A DNA stretch of 64,000 nt from Linnemannia schmuckeri. Lineage: Eukaryota; Mortierellomycota; Mortierellomycetes; Mortierellales; Mortierellaceae. The position numbers and the translations under genes were made by a program. The notes under the pieces are model-generated. The model saw nothing but the letters and a program-made list of their open reading frames with translations. It had not been told where the DNA came from and searched no databases. The DNA lies in the NCBI GenBank assembly GCA_029449235.1, contig JANATG010000012.1, positions 558,001 to 622,000 on the forward strand. Direction: 5' to 3'. How positions within the stretch are numbered: position 1 is the stretch's first letter; every line of letters begins with the position of its first letter. Shown piece after piece: positions 11,317 through 23,623 of this stretch.

Positions 11317-13831
11317 TTACGACACGAATCGCATGTCAATTAGCTCAGCACGCCTCCCCTCCTCCCCTCCATCCTCCACCGCTTCAACACTACCAGCACT
11401 ACCACGTCTCTGACTCCGATTCCGTTTCGCCTCCTGGATCTCTTCTCTCCTCGCAGTCCCCTCTTGATACAATTCCATCGCCCTCTTCAGCTGTACATTC
11501 CAGGACTCGTGCAAATGCGCCGAATCCGTAAACGCATAGATGATATTATCCATATTGCTGGCGAGATCAAATTCGGACGCGTTAGTCATGTTGATTCCAA
11601 TGGGGGAAATTACGAGAGCGAAACCGTTGCTGTCGACATCGACCTTGTCGTAGTCTGGTGGTTGGACTGCTAGAACGTGCGCCAGTGAGATTGTCGTGAT
11701 TGGGTCTCGTTTCTATTTTCATGGTGCGGGGTAAAAGATAGGGTGAGTATGTGTTAATCATTCATAAGACATTGGAGACTTGCGACCAGACAAAGAAATC
11801 GTGTTTACTGTTTGGTACTCGACATCATAGAGCTTAACGGCGTTTCCTTGAAGTGCCGCCCAGTAACGCTTCCACGCCTTTTCAGCGATCGAAAAAACAA
11901 GTTGAAAATAAGAAAACGATGGTTAGATCGAAGGCAAAAAAAAGCAGTAAAGTCGCGTCAACATACAAAGCGATACACAGCAAGACTTAAGGCTATACGG
12001 AGACCACGGGTCATGACCGTCAAATGGCCCTCAAACAAGACCTCATTCTCCCACGACCGATAATCGACCGGCTCCTCGAGAAATGGACGCCAATCATGAC
12101 CACAATCTCACAGTCAACTTTTTCTTTACTCTGGGCCTTGATCGCCGCCACAGAGACCAGAGGCTGTTGACTCTCGTCCGTCATACAAATCGCCTGACGC
12201 AACTTGTAGGTCCGGACAGATTTCTCCAGAGGCTCAAGTACTAAGGGCAGGTGGAGGTAGCCTTGATTGACGGACTGGGTGTTGGAGAAACCCGCCATGG
12301 TGTCGAATTTGGTAGCGATGGGTGTTTCTGACACCTCGATCTCTAGCTGGAACGGCTCCTCCACATCGCTAAATAGACAAGTTGGATTTATTAGTTTGTG
12401 TATAGAGAGGCCAGTTGGGTTGAATTGGTGGCGCACCTCGGAATAGAGTTTTTCACGTAACCTTTCAACACTTAAACCGCGGAAAAGCTTAAAAAAAGGA
12501 AGACGTATACAAGAGGAAAACTTCGTTCATGGTGGCCGTGTTACCAGGGTTGTCCTTGAAGGACCGTACAGGGTGGGATGTGCGCTCCATATTACCGACG
12601 CGCAGGTTGCACTCAATGTCGAACAACTTGGACGTAGCCCGGTTGGTGATCTGCATTACTGTTCAGACATTAAGGAGACATTAAAAACGCATGTTAAAAA
12701 AATCATCCATGTGCCACGCATATTGGCTGTATGCATAACTACTAGGAATATTGAATGGGAGTAAAAGAAAAACGTGTCGAGTAAACTTACGCTTGACGAA
12801 AGCGAGGCCGGTTGCTTCGTTAGGGTTGTAATATCCTGTCTTTAAAAAACTATTATGTGCAAACAGACCGAAGCAAGGGAAAGTTAATGATTTTTGTATG
12901 TTAGCAGGTATTTTTTTTTTTTAAAAAAAAAAAAAAAAGGCACTCATCGTCGCGTCGCGTCCATAGCCAATCGTAAAGGCGCTAAGAAAGAGAGAAAAAA
13001 ATATACAAGCGAAAAACTTACTCACGACCGGGGGCAACAAGGTCTGCAGAACTCTGGAGATCATAGGGACATCCATCACCTGGCGTTGGGGCCACCACAT
13101 CCCAAGCACGCTCAGACTTCAACACATCTCTTCCAAGCAACGCATTTCCGATTCCAATGAGCAATGACTGATTGGGACACTCCCGTACCCAGTTCTGGCG
13201 TTCAGGTGAGAATTGGTCCAAGATCGCGACAGAGGGTGGACAGTGCACCAGCGTAGGCTCTTTCTGCATTGGATAAATTCGCATGCTCTCATTGAACCCA
13301 CCTGGGCTGCGTGGGGATCTCAGAAAGCTGCTGGCTTTGGCTAGGTTACGTTGGTGTTGTTGCTGTTGCTGATGGTAGAACTGATGATGTCCTTCTCCTC
13401 CCTCTTGCTATTGTAATTGTTGTTGCTGTTGACTGAATCCCACATACCAGCTGCACTCCCGTTTGACGACATGAAGGAAGGATTCTCGTCCAGCGAGCCC
13501 TTACTAAGCGTTGAAAGCGAAAAGTTGTGAAGCGAAACCGAATCCGATGTCAGGGAGGATTAAGGCGAGACCTGGTCGCCACTCGTGTCCTTCTTCAGAT
13601 CCGACGTGGTCAAGCCTGAGAGACCTATAGGCTTTTTACTGCTGTGACGATGAAGAGGATGGTGATGGGGCTGGTGAGGGTGACTGGAAAAGCTGTTGTT
13701 GCTTTGGGTGAACAGGTCGCCGTTGCCGCCGGCCATGGATGATTTCTTGGTCTTTTTGTTGATGTAGTTGACGGGATGACCAAAGCCTCCTGTAGATCCT
13801 TGCTGGATCGCTTGAAGGCGCCGTTATGCAT
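11317..13831 (-). pseudogene. Anillin/Bud4/Mid-like protein (anillin-homology + PH domains) with frame lesions
   Basis: Seven exons with good splice sites: 13022-upstream, 12981-12944, 12835-12791, 12658-12511, 12368-11967, 11877-11809, 11712-11317. They encode an anillin-homology region (KLFDIECNLRVGNMERTSH, then NEVFLFDVEEPFQLEIEVSE). A C-terminal PH domain follows: EVLFEGHLTVMTRGLRIALS, AWKRYWAALQGNAVKLYDVE, TISLAHVLAV, ISPIGINM, and a final helix at HESWNVQLKRAM. Known relatives organise the septin/contractile ring at septation. Lesions: (1) near 12078-12086 the frame ending VVMIGVHF must shift one base to reach LEEPVDYRSWENE, and the exon is one base short; (2) TAA at 13560-13562 interrupts a coding-like N-terminal frame; (3) a frame change, with TAG 13408-13410 in one frame, lies between 13344 and 13410. 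The N-terminal start is unresolved; ATG 13829-13831 is one candidate. Recent pseudogene, or indel-prone assembly. Confidence 0.8.
12911..12938. repeat. T12-A16 inverted homopolymer in an intron
   Basis: Twelve T followed directly by sixteen A inside an intron of the anillin-like gene, just beside the donor of the 38-base exon. Could form a hairpin in DNA or pre-mRNA; no function assigned. Confidence 0.85.
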
Positions 13832-13834
13832 GTC

Positions 13835-13865
<31 letters not shown>

Positions 13866-15497
13866 GCTGTTGATTATTGCTTGGAGAGAGATAGAGAAGG
13901 TGTTCCCTTATATGGACATGTAGAGGGTATTGTTCTTGGGCTAGAGTTTGCGTTGTAGAGCTTTAGAGAATGTGTATTTGTGCAGAATAAAGGGCGCTAT
14001 ATATCGTTTTGAGAGGAGTATGGGTATGTGGAACTAAACAATGGAGGTTAAGTATAAGGACATGGACAGGATAAGGAAAAAGTGTGAAGAGGAGTCCAAA
14101 AGCCAGCAGAATGGAATACGATCGAAGGAGACATGGGTATTCGATCCATTTTATAGTTTACACGAGAGAAGGAAGTGGCAGAGTGGAGTTGCGTGAAGAG
14201 TTGTGAAGAAGAAAATGAAGGATGGAATAAGAGTAAAAGAAGAGTTAGACAGGGAAACAAAAAAGAGGAAGAGAAGAAGAAGAGAAGAAGGAAGGAAGGA
14301 AGGAAGGACGGTCATGAAAGGGGGTGAAAGTATCAACGATCGTGGGCTGAGGATAGCAAGAGCATAAAAGCGATAGCGAAAAAAAAGACAAAAACAATGA
14401 CGAGTGAGTGAATGTAGAGTGGGCTTCTTCTTCCCCTCTCATCATTGTATTCTCCAACAGTTCAACAGTCCACATACATGCATGTATAGACCTTTTCCTT
14501 CCTTGCTTGCTTCTTTTCTCCTTCCTTTGTCGGTTGTGTATTTAATAACTGGTTCTAATCCATCTCTGCACACCAACAACAACTGTAGTGCAGCAAAAAA
14601 AAAAAAAAGTAGAAGCAACAAAATAATTCATGACAAAGGTGAGAGAGGTTTGCAACAATTTCTTATTGACAATGCAGAGCTATTCCATGTAGAAAAAAAA
14701 AAGATGCTATCATACCAACCTTCATCCAGGCACGAAAGTGGAGACGTCAATTGCAATTCTTGAAAAGGTCTAGAGCACACGCATTTTGCTCCCTGGCGCC
14801 TGAGAGTAGAGTTAGCGCACAAAGGAAATAAATTGTCAGATGGACCATGAAAGGACAAAAGCCAGATGCAAACAAGGAATAACAAAAAAAAGAAAAGGGA
14901 TATGAATCTACAACCATAATCAGACATCGACAACCCTACCGTTTGCTATTGCACGGTTGATCCTAACAGTGCAAACGAACAAACAAAAAAAAGACGATCA
15001 AATCAGCGAAATCGCGTTAAACGAGGTACAAACAACACGAAAAACATGCACACATAAGCCATTCTCTCCATATCGTGAAGGAGATAACTCACGACAATCA
15101 TGAAGGATTATCGATTCTGGCCTCTTTTTATTCACTTTTCATTTCTCCTTTTCGATGACGTTTTCATCCGTGTTGGCTCAGATCAGAAACACGATTATTC
15201 AAAAAAAAAAAATCGCTGTGCATTCCAGTACGCGATGAGGTGATGGGTTCTAACGGGGACACGACACAGCCTGTCCACATTGTTAGTCTGAGACTGTGGC
15301 CTTATCAACGTTCACCAACTTAAAAGAGTATATTCGCTTCTACTTTTTTTGTACAGGTTTATGCATGAGTGAAAAAAAAGGGATGGTTGGATGAACGGTT
15401 TGGTCAGAGTTTGGTTTCCTGACGTCCAAGGCCATCTAGATAGGTATTATGTAAGACGCGGTAGAGAGAGAGAGAAAGTTACAATAAGTACCTCTTT
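13832..15497. other. Upstream of anillin-like gene; CAA/TTG tract and purine-rich leader
   Basis: A TTG/CAA trinucleotide tract (about 13832-13871) sits next to the candidate start; in the gene's sense it would read poly-Gln or poly-Asn, so the coding region may begin further upstream. From 13960 to 14420 the plus strand is GA-rich, that is, a CT-rich leader in the sense of the minus-strand gene. The remainder to 15497 holds no frame I would support; it includes the 3' end of the RING gene. Confidence 0.5.
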
Positions 15498-17465
15498 TTA
15501 CATACGTTGTCCTGATCAAGGCAATTGCGCGTAAAACACGACAGAAAAGAGAATAACATACCTGACAACCGAGGTCGTAATGGTCCATTGGTACTTAACG
15601 GTCTCCCTCCGCCAGATCCCCCGCCTCCACCACCGCCCGCGCCATTATTTCCTCCCTTTATGGCCTGCTGCATATTTGCATTTGCGCCTGCAGGCGATCC
15701 AGGTGGTGGAGGTCCAGGTGAATGGTGTCGGTTGTTCTGCTGCTCTAACAGTAGATAGTGCATCTGCATCCGGAGTCCATGACAGACTGCCCGCAAACTC
15801 TGAACCTCTTCTTGAAGTCTCATGCTTTCTGTCATGATGGCCATATTCTGCTTGAGTTCCAGCGACGCCAGTCCCGCTGTCAACGTCTCGAGCTCAGACC
15901 GAATCCGCTCGTTCTCAGAAATAAGCAATTCCTGGGTATCTGCAACACTGCCTCGTACTCCTGCTCCTCCCCCGCCACCTACTCCGCCATTGGAAATCAT
16001 CGATTCTGCTCCAATGCTATTGTTTCTCCGTTCCATAGCTAAAGCTGCGCGCATCTCATCCTCGTGATCACCACCTTCGCCAGCGCTTTCGTCATACGAG
16101 TCGTTCCTATACATTTGCTGTTGTGGGTGATTATGGTAGTTGTGATAGCCCATGTCCATGTATCCGAGCATGGACTGGCCAAACCCTCCTCCTCCGCCTC
16201 CTCCTATCTGCTGCTCCTGATGACTGAACAACTGAACAGATTCCGAGAGTTGTCCTACTTGGTCCCGAAGTTGTTGAACTTGAGGCTTCATGTCATGGAA
16301 GAGTCCTCGGAGCTGTTGATTCTCTTGTTCAAGAGCCTCCATCCTCGACTTGCAAAGCTCCAAGAATCCACGAATCGCCTCATAGGGACACTGGGGGATA
16401 TGAATGGCGTCCAGATCGAAGCGGGGCCCCTTCCAGGGACATCCAAATTCCGAGAGTGAGCAAGGGATGATCTGTCGTGGACACTCCTTGATATGATCCA
16501 TGTGTCGTAGCCGCGTCCGTGTCGTATCGCAATGCGGACAAGTAACACTCTCTGCCGGACATGTCTTATGGTGCTCCTATTATCAAGTTCAGGTCAAAAA
16601 GCAAGCAGAGTCAGCAATCTTGCAATAGAATATTTGCTGTTCAAAATAATTAACAGCCATCTCATTGTCTTATCGACCATGCCGTCCATCGATGCCGAAT
16701 TAACTCTTTTCACACTTGAGGTCCAGCACCCCATGTCCCACGCACTTCCTGGCAAAATAGACCTTACCGAGAGCTGAGACTTTTGGACTTTGGCATGGCA
16801 CATCAGACAATCAACCCGCTTATACGGACAACTCTCCATGTGTTCCGACAGATCCTTCTTCAACAGCTTTTTCCGACATTCCTCTACCCGACAAAGCGTC
16901 CCGATATACACACAATCGTCCTTCAAATGTTTTGCCAGTTGGATCCGTTGACAGGTATGGTTACAGCCTAGAGCCTTATGAGGGCAGTACACGAGGAGCT
17001 CATCGCAGATTCGAGAAAGGGCAATGACTTCATAGAGTGCCGAGGGGTCGATCGTTGTGCGACAAAGAGGGCACCCAGGACTGACTTCTAGGGCCTGGAG
17101 TATGCAGCCTCTGCAGAATGTGTGCCTGAAGGACAGTAATATATATAAAAAAGGTGTTAGGCCAGTAGTTATCCGACATGGTATAAATGCTCTCTTAAGG
17201 AATGAGTCTTCCTGCATTCTTCCTCTTCTATCAATGCGAAGAGAATAATGAATTACCCGCAGGGGACGCTGACGGGTTGGGTAAAGTATTCGCAGCAGAC
17301 GGAGCACTGGAGACTGGTCTGGGTCGGTTCGAGGTACTGGAGACTGCGGGGGTCGTAGAGTGGTTCGTCGGGGATGGCGGTATCCTTCCTGTCTCCATTA
17401 GTGGTGTTGGTGTTACTGCTGGATGCTGTCCTGGTGATGGTGTCCCTTGTCTGTTCTGCAGCCAT
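15498..17465 (-). CDS. RING finger / TRAF-type zinc-finger protein, probable E3 ubiquitin ligase
   Basis: Four exons (17465-17257, 17125-16768, 16576-15562, 15511-15498), all in frame, give 531 residues. The start is ATG 17463-17465. A C3HC4 RING spans residues 54-91: C54-x2-C57-x11-C69-x-H71-x2-C74-x2-C77-x10-C88-x2-C91. TRAF-type zinc fingers follow (CPHKALGCNHTC, HLKDDC, HMESCPYKRVDC, HHKTCPAESVTCPHC, HIKECPRQIIPC). Then comes a coiled coil (RMEALEQENQQLRGLFHDMK), Gly/His/Gln-rich linkers and a second coiled coil (ISENERIRSELETLTAGLAS). Known role of this layout: substrate-binding, oligomeric ubiquitin ligases; the MATH domain of animal TRAFs is absent. The last exon is only 14 bases, adding the final few residues after a 50-base intron. 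Substrate unknown. Confidence 0.85.
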
Positions 17466-17878
17466 GGTCAATGTGCATTAGTTGGTTGTGATGAGTAAGG
17501 AATAATAAGAAAAAGAAAGTGAAAAAGTGGGTCTTTTCTTGCTGGGAGGGTGAGACACCTATCCATGCCTTGAACCATCAACAGTCACTTTGAGCTTCCC
17601 GGATGTCCGCCTTAGTCACTTTTTTCATTTTTTTTTTTTTTTTTTTTTTTTTCACGCGCTGCTGGAATGCATTAAAGGAGGATATTTACAAGTTTTCGTA
17701 GAGTTTTTATTCATGTGTGAAATGGATATGCGCATGTGTATATATGCTTTCCTGAAGCATCAAAAAAAGACAAAGAAAAGGAGTTAAGAAAAAAGGGTAA
17801 CAAAGAGATCATGAAGAGGCGTATCGCTCTTTTTTTTTTTTTTTTGCTTCAAGGCTGACTTGCCAGACAATGAATTCC
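17466..17878. other. Interval between RING gene promoter and PEX11 3' end
   Basis: 413 bases with a T22-type run near 17631-17652 and another near 17830-17845. It contains the RING gene promoter and the PEX11 terminator region. No gene seen. Confidence 0.5.
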
Positions 17879-19869
17879 TTAAGACGACTTCCAGGCAACG
17901 TAGAACTGGGCAAGGGCAGCAATACCTCCAAACATACCGACACCGACATCGGGGAAGCTCGAGTTCTCCAAACTCCAATGAACAGTCAGGGGCAGGTATC
18001 CAGTGTTGATGATCGTGTTGATCCAGATGCCCTTCTTCTCAGCCTTCAATGCAGCCATCTCGGTCTTGAAGACCGTCTTGTCAACAGGCTCGCCTGTCTC
18101 CTTGGCCTTCAAGTCGGCAGCACGGATCTGTCCCTGGATCGACTGAAGACGGTTCTTGTAGAGGCGGTACTCCTCTGCAAGGTGAACAAACTGTAATACG
18201 ACATAGGCAGCCCAGAAACGGCACGACCAGATGGCGATCTTGTTGGTCTTTTCCATCGAGATAGGGATAACCTCATGAGCTCCCAACCAATAGATGTGCT
18301 CCAATGGGTAGTAGATCAAGTTGCAAATGTTTTGGAGGCGGTCGATGGTGAGCATAAGAGGGCTGGGCGAAGGAGTGTTGTCGACATACTGCATCCACTG
18401 GATCAAAGGCAACAGACCTATTAGAATGATCATCGACATTGAAAGAGTGTGAGAGAGGTGGACAGAGTGTAAGAAAAAAGAACGGCGAACAAACAGCCAC
18501 ATGCCATCGTCGACACCATTGCATCGAACATCTTTTCAGCAGCCAGTCAATGCGTGTGTACCATAGTAACGAAGCAAGATACGGAAATCCGAGATGGGTC
18601 CAGCCAAGTTCTTGATGCGCTGGGCAGTCGACTCACGACCGCGCTTCAAGAAGTACCAGATGAAGATCTTTGAAAAGTATTGCACAACCTACAAAAGTCC
18701 ACGCCGGAAGTAGACAAAGAACAGCACGGTTAGCAGTTCGTCATATCTCAAGATGGAACAACGAGTGCACAACAAAAAAAGAGAGAAAATAGGCTTTTTC
18801 TCAAGAAAAAGGAGAGAGCAGGCAATGACCAAGGTAGCTCTGTCCCCTCTTCGGGAAAACACGGTTGCCGTTGTCACTAAGGTCACCTTCTTATTCCCCA
18901 CCACAACCCTTTTTCCCTGTTAACTAGCTTCTGTGCTCTCTCTCCCCACACACACGGCAAATGAAAAGTAATAAACCAAAACTCGAGAGTGGAGTCTCTT
19001 CAGGTTTATTGCCCGCGAAATCTTTTCCTTTGATCAACAGATGGCACAAAACGGGCTGGTCTTGTTCGTTCCCTTGTCCCATTCTCTCGCATTTTCCCAC
19101 AATACCAAAATTGCCGTTGGGATAAGGTATGTTGGTGTGGAGTGGGAAGTAAACAATGAATGAAAAGCAATCTCCGGAAGGAAAAGATCATTGAGAGTTC
19201 AATGGCTCGTAAGGATGGCTGTCCTTGTCCACACCTGCACGCCCACCTTGAAGAGTAAAGAAGAAAATAGAGGCAAAGAAGACGAAGAAAAAACAACACC
19301 ACGGTCAAGGCGCTCTTTGTACGTTCAAATCTGATCCGACGTATCCATGCAGTCCATGCGGCCATGTTGGTAGGTGTCCTGTAAAATAGTTGTTGGTGTC
19401 GATATGCACGCAGTCCCGGCTTTTGAGCTTATCCTTGTTGTCGAGCTGTCATGCTGTCGTGTTGCTTTGCTGTGTTTGATGTGTCATTTCCTCGCCTCCT
19501 TCTTCCCCATGCAAAAACAAACCCGCCCTGACATGAAGAAAGTCAGACTTTTTCGTTGTTCACTTTCCCAAGATGCAAAATAAAGTGCGTGTGCTCCATC
19601 GCCTGGTCACTTTTTTCTCAGTTTGCTCCTTGTCCATCAAAGAGCGAGCTGGTCTCTTTCACGACCCAACAGTAAGGGAAAGAAATTCTTACCATGAGGG
19701 TCTTGTCGGTACCGCGGACCTGGCTCAAGAAACGAACGGTTTTGTCGAGAGTCTTGTTCTGAGGGAAGAGCTTTCCGAGAGCGAGGATCGAGGGTGTTTC
19801 CTTGCGGGCGACAGGGGCCGTCTGGTGGTGCTCCTGAGAGTCGACTTCCTGTTTCGATGAAGCTGCCAT
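17879..19869 (-). CDS. PEX11: Peroxisomal membrane-elongation protein PEX11
   Basis: Three exons (19869-19693, 18688-18562, 18417-17879) join in frame to 280 residues. The N-terminal part carries the PEX11 signature: KTLDKTVRFLSQ, then VVQYFSKIFIWYFLKRG and KNLAGPISDFRILLRYYG. The middle has LNYL-like hydrophobic segments (NLIYYPLEHIYWLGAHEVI, WSCRFWAAYVVLQFVHLAEE) and the C-terminus a further one (GMFGGIAALAQFYVAW). Known role: amphipathic-helix remodelling of the peroxisome membrane during proliferation and fission. Intron 1 is 1,004 bases, long for this window; it contains CT-rich stretches but no exon I can support. No lesion. Confidence 0.92.
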
Positions 19870-20410
19870 TATGTATGAGGTTGTTGGTGTTGTTGAGGGT
19901 GACTGAAGAGGGGAGAGTGTATGTTTGGAGAAAGTAAAAAGAAGAGGAGGGTGAAAAGGGAGGGAAGACAGGAGTACAAAAGGGGAAGAGTGAGCGTCGG
20001 TGTCTTTGACCGAAGAGAAAAAGAAAATTTGCTTTTGATCTCTCCGGCCGAATCAGGGCCATGGCCGACACGTGAGAATGGATGGTTGGATTCGAGTCGC
20101 CGTAGTTTCTGTCTTTTTTTGTACGTCGTCGATCGGTTCAAAAGGGACAAGAAAAGCCGATCTAGACATCTCTCTCCACAAATACGCACATCTTGAAGGG
20201 TTTCTGTCAGCGTTATTTATTCAAGAGGAGAACTGAGGGTATGTCATTTATTTTCATTCATTTTTTTTCTAGTACAAAGTAGGTCATTACAGAACAAGGT
20301 CATAAACAAAAAGGCGCGAAGAGGAGGAAGGAGGAGAAGGAGGAAAGGAAGAAGGGAGTTGAAGGGAGAGGTCATTAAATTCAACAGAATACTTTCGAAA
20401 GAAAGGGTAA
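19870..20410. other. Interval between PEX11 promoter and AMN1-like 3' end
   Basis: GA-rich plus strand near 19905-20020 (CT-rich leader of PEX11), then AT-rich sequence and a GGAGGA-type purine patch near 20310-20370. No gene seen. Confidence 0.5.
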
Positions 20411-23400
20411 TCAATGGCTTGCGACCGGCGAAATGTTGGAGGAAGGCGACTCAGCATGCTGTTGCTGTTGCTGTTGCTGGTCCTCAGAAGGGCCATTAGT
20501 ATCGTCACTAGCGGCAACTTGAGCAATCGAGACGACATTGCTGGACTGGATCGACGCATTCATGGCCTGGAGCTCGCACTTGTAATTGACCAGCCGCTTC
20601 TGAAGTTCAGGACACAACTCGACCAGGACCCGCCTAGTCGAGAAGCGATACAACGTCGCCATATCCGTCACAAGTAGACATTGCTTAATCTCGAGCACTG
20701 CTAGGTTCGGGCATAGTTGCATCAGTGCCCGGACCGACGCGCTCGTCAACAACGGGCAACTGTTCAGCGAGATGCTATAAACGAGTAAATAAAAGTGCAT
20801 GCAAAAGATAGAATTTTTTTGTTTGTTTGTGTGTTTCTTTTTGTGTATCACATTGGCAAGAAAACAACAAACAAGGAAAACAACTTACCGGTGGAGACCT
20901 GAGCGAGAGTAACGCGCAATCTCAATCACGGCGTCGTCGGTCATGGCACACCCAGCAAGACCAAGAGTGTTTAGACTGGTATTCTTGGCAATCTCTACAA
21001 TACTCTTGCCCGTCACCCTACCCGCAGCACTAACCCGCCCAACATTCAGGTGCCACAGATCGCGACAGTGACGCGCCACCAGTATCAACGACTCGTCCGA
21101 CACGTTCGAACACGCCCTCAGATCCAAATGCCGCATACGGGGGCAATGAAGCGCCACCTGCGCGATCCCCTGGTCTGTCACTTTGGCACAACCGGGCATC
21201 AGCAGCTGCTGTAGCTGAGGGCAGTTCTCGGCGATTGAAATCACAATCCGGTCCGTCAACTTTTCGCAGATATAGAACTCGATGATGTGGAGGTTGTGGA
21301 ACCACGAGGTTAAAGGGAGGACATCGGCATCCTCGATCAGCTTGAGTTTGTGGAGGACAATCTTCTTCACCGCTGAGGCACGCTCGTGGAGACGCTTGAC
21401 CATTGCTGAAGAAGCCATGACCGACTCTTCGTCAAGCTGCTGCCGCTGCTGCACAGGCGCAACAACAAGGGCACCGGCACTGGTGGCAGGGGTGATCTCT
21501 TGCTGGCCGGATTGACCCTTAATCAAGAAGCTGAGTCGTCTTGGGCGCTGCTGGGTAATTATAGTGGTGGTAGCCATTCCAATGACAGGTGTTATTGCAG
21601 AAGTCGCATTATGTTGTTGTTGTTGCTGTTGTTGTTGTTTTTGTTGACTATTGGCAACGGCCCGGTTGTTTCTCTCAATGCCAAGGCATTCCACCGTATC
21701 GGTACGCTTAAGCAGGTCGACAAAGAGCGCTAGCTTGTCGGGGTTCTTCATCCGAATCTCGCGCCATAAGGTCTTCTGAGCGACCAGATACCACTGCTTG
21801 CAGACCAGCAGACAGCTGTAGATCTCGCGCTGAGAGTAGTCGTCTTGAGGGGTCAAGTCAACTACAAATTGGAAGATAAGATGGAGGATCTCTGGGAGCT
21901 GGATCGGGGTCGGGCGTTGGGCGTACTCGGGCAAGGGTGGAGGGAACATGATGTATCCTCCGACCTTGTTCCGGTACATCAAGTTATTGTTATCGGATAA
22001 AAGACTCTGTCGACGGAGCTGGCGCATATGGCGCTGAGTCGATCGGCGGGCACGGTCCTGGCGGCGGTAGCGGTGGAGTTCCAGCCCCACATCGCGGGTC
22101 AGCATCACGTCATTGGCATCCACCTCGTCAATCGCCATCCGATGGTCGTCGTCGTCCGTTTCGTCATCATTAAAGTCGTTATCATTATAGGCGTCAATAT
22201 CGTTGTCGTCAAAACTGTCTCCACCAACGCTGACCATTTCATCGTCCTCACCTCCCTCACCATCCAAGTCAGCATCGTCTTCCTCGTCGGGAAGGGTGAT
22301 TCCAGTCAAATTGACCGCCGTCGTGGTCGAAAAGGCCGATCCACGTCGAGAACCAACCCCCGCAGCCGCCATGTTGGCAGTCATAGACTTGAAGAAGCTG
22401 AGGCGTCGCTTCATGGGGTCCTGCTGGTTTTGGTGGATCATCGCAGCACTATTTCCTTGAGGAGCAAAGGTTCCCATGCCTGTAAAGTGTTGGCGATACT
22501 GCTGTTGACGGGCCAACGAACCACGGCGGTTCTTGTCACCTGGACGTCCATTGCTGCCGCTGCTGGTACCACCATAGTCATACATGCTCTCACCCGCAAT
22601 GCTGCTTGTGATCGACGACCGTCGGTTGGTCATGGAGCCCGTTCCGGTGCTGTTGGTGGTGCTGCTTGATCTGAGGCTGACCCCTCCAATGCTGCCAGGT
22701 CGTCCTTGTCGATTCTTGATGTTACGACCTCCTCCTCCAGAACTGTTGTCGGTGGAACTCGCGCTTGTCGATGCACTCGCGATGCTGCCGCTTCGTTTCC
22801 TCTGACGATCACTCGAGTTGGATGACGGGCCTGGTACACCCATAGTCATGAAAGCATCGTGGTCTTGGTAACCATAACCATAGCCGTCGCCACAGTGATC
22901 ATCGCAACTACAGTCATTCTCTTCACATGATCCACTCTCATCTGTTTGAGATTCACTATCGAGCAGACCGGTTGTCTGGGATCGTAGGCTGTTGTTGAAT
23001 CCTCCTCCTCTTACTCCTGACTGGCGAAAGTCCATGAAATGGTCATCGGTGCTACTGCCAGTATTGCTGCCTGCTGTCCCAACAAAGACCTTGATGATCC
23101 GGCGGAAGAACGATGCAGAGGGGACAACAGATACGGCGTGGGTCAAGTCTGTCGTCATGGCGCGACTGCGATGGTGGTGGAGGTTATCCGGGTATTGTTG
23201 GGTGGAGAGGCCCTGATAGTGATGGCTATGACTGTGGTTATGACCATGATGAGGTGACACACGACGTTGTTGAGAATGACTGCGTTCTGTAGACGTTGCT
23301 GACGAAGGAGAGAAGGTTGATGAGGGAGAAGTAGATGTTGCTGAGGAGGACTGAATGGAATAACGGCGGCGATGGCTCTTGGCGGCGGAGGAAGAAGAGG

Positions 23401-23623
23401 AAGATGAGGAGGAGACGGATGTGAGGGTTGGATAGGACGGGGTCGTGGGTACAGCTGCAGAGGAGGTGGAGGACGAGTGTCGATGGCATCGATGGCAGTC
23501 TGTAACGGCGGTCTTTGTTGTTTTTGAGCGAGTCCTGCTGCTAGTGGTGACATTGTTGTTGGTGATGATGGTCTCCTGCTGCGTATCGACCGCAAGCGGC
23601 ATCGGGACATCCATATTCGCCAT
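20411..23623 (-). CDS. F-box / leucine-rich-repeat protein, AMN1-like
   Basis: Two exons (23623-20889 and 20774-20411) join at GLHR|ISLNSCPLL to 1,032 residues. Residues 1-560 are long low-complexity Ser/Asn/Gly/His-rich sequence with an acidic block near 450-510 and two Cys/His clusters (DCHRCHRH; SCEENDCSCDDHCGDG at about 230). An F-box-like segment follows at about 570-625 (LPEILHLIFQFVV, SCLLVCKQWYLVAQKTLWRE), then a poly-Gln tract. Cysteine-containing LRRs occupy about 800-950 (CPQLQQLLMPGCAKVTDQGI, CPRMRHLDLRACSNVSDESL, TSLNTLGLAGCAMTDDAV). Family knowledge: F-box/LRR proteins select substrates for SCF ubiquitin ligases; yeast Amn1 acts in mitotic exit and daughter separation. The AMN1 link rests on LRR resemblance and is inference. 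Ends with a Gln-rich tail. Confidence 0.82.
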
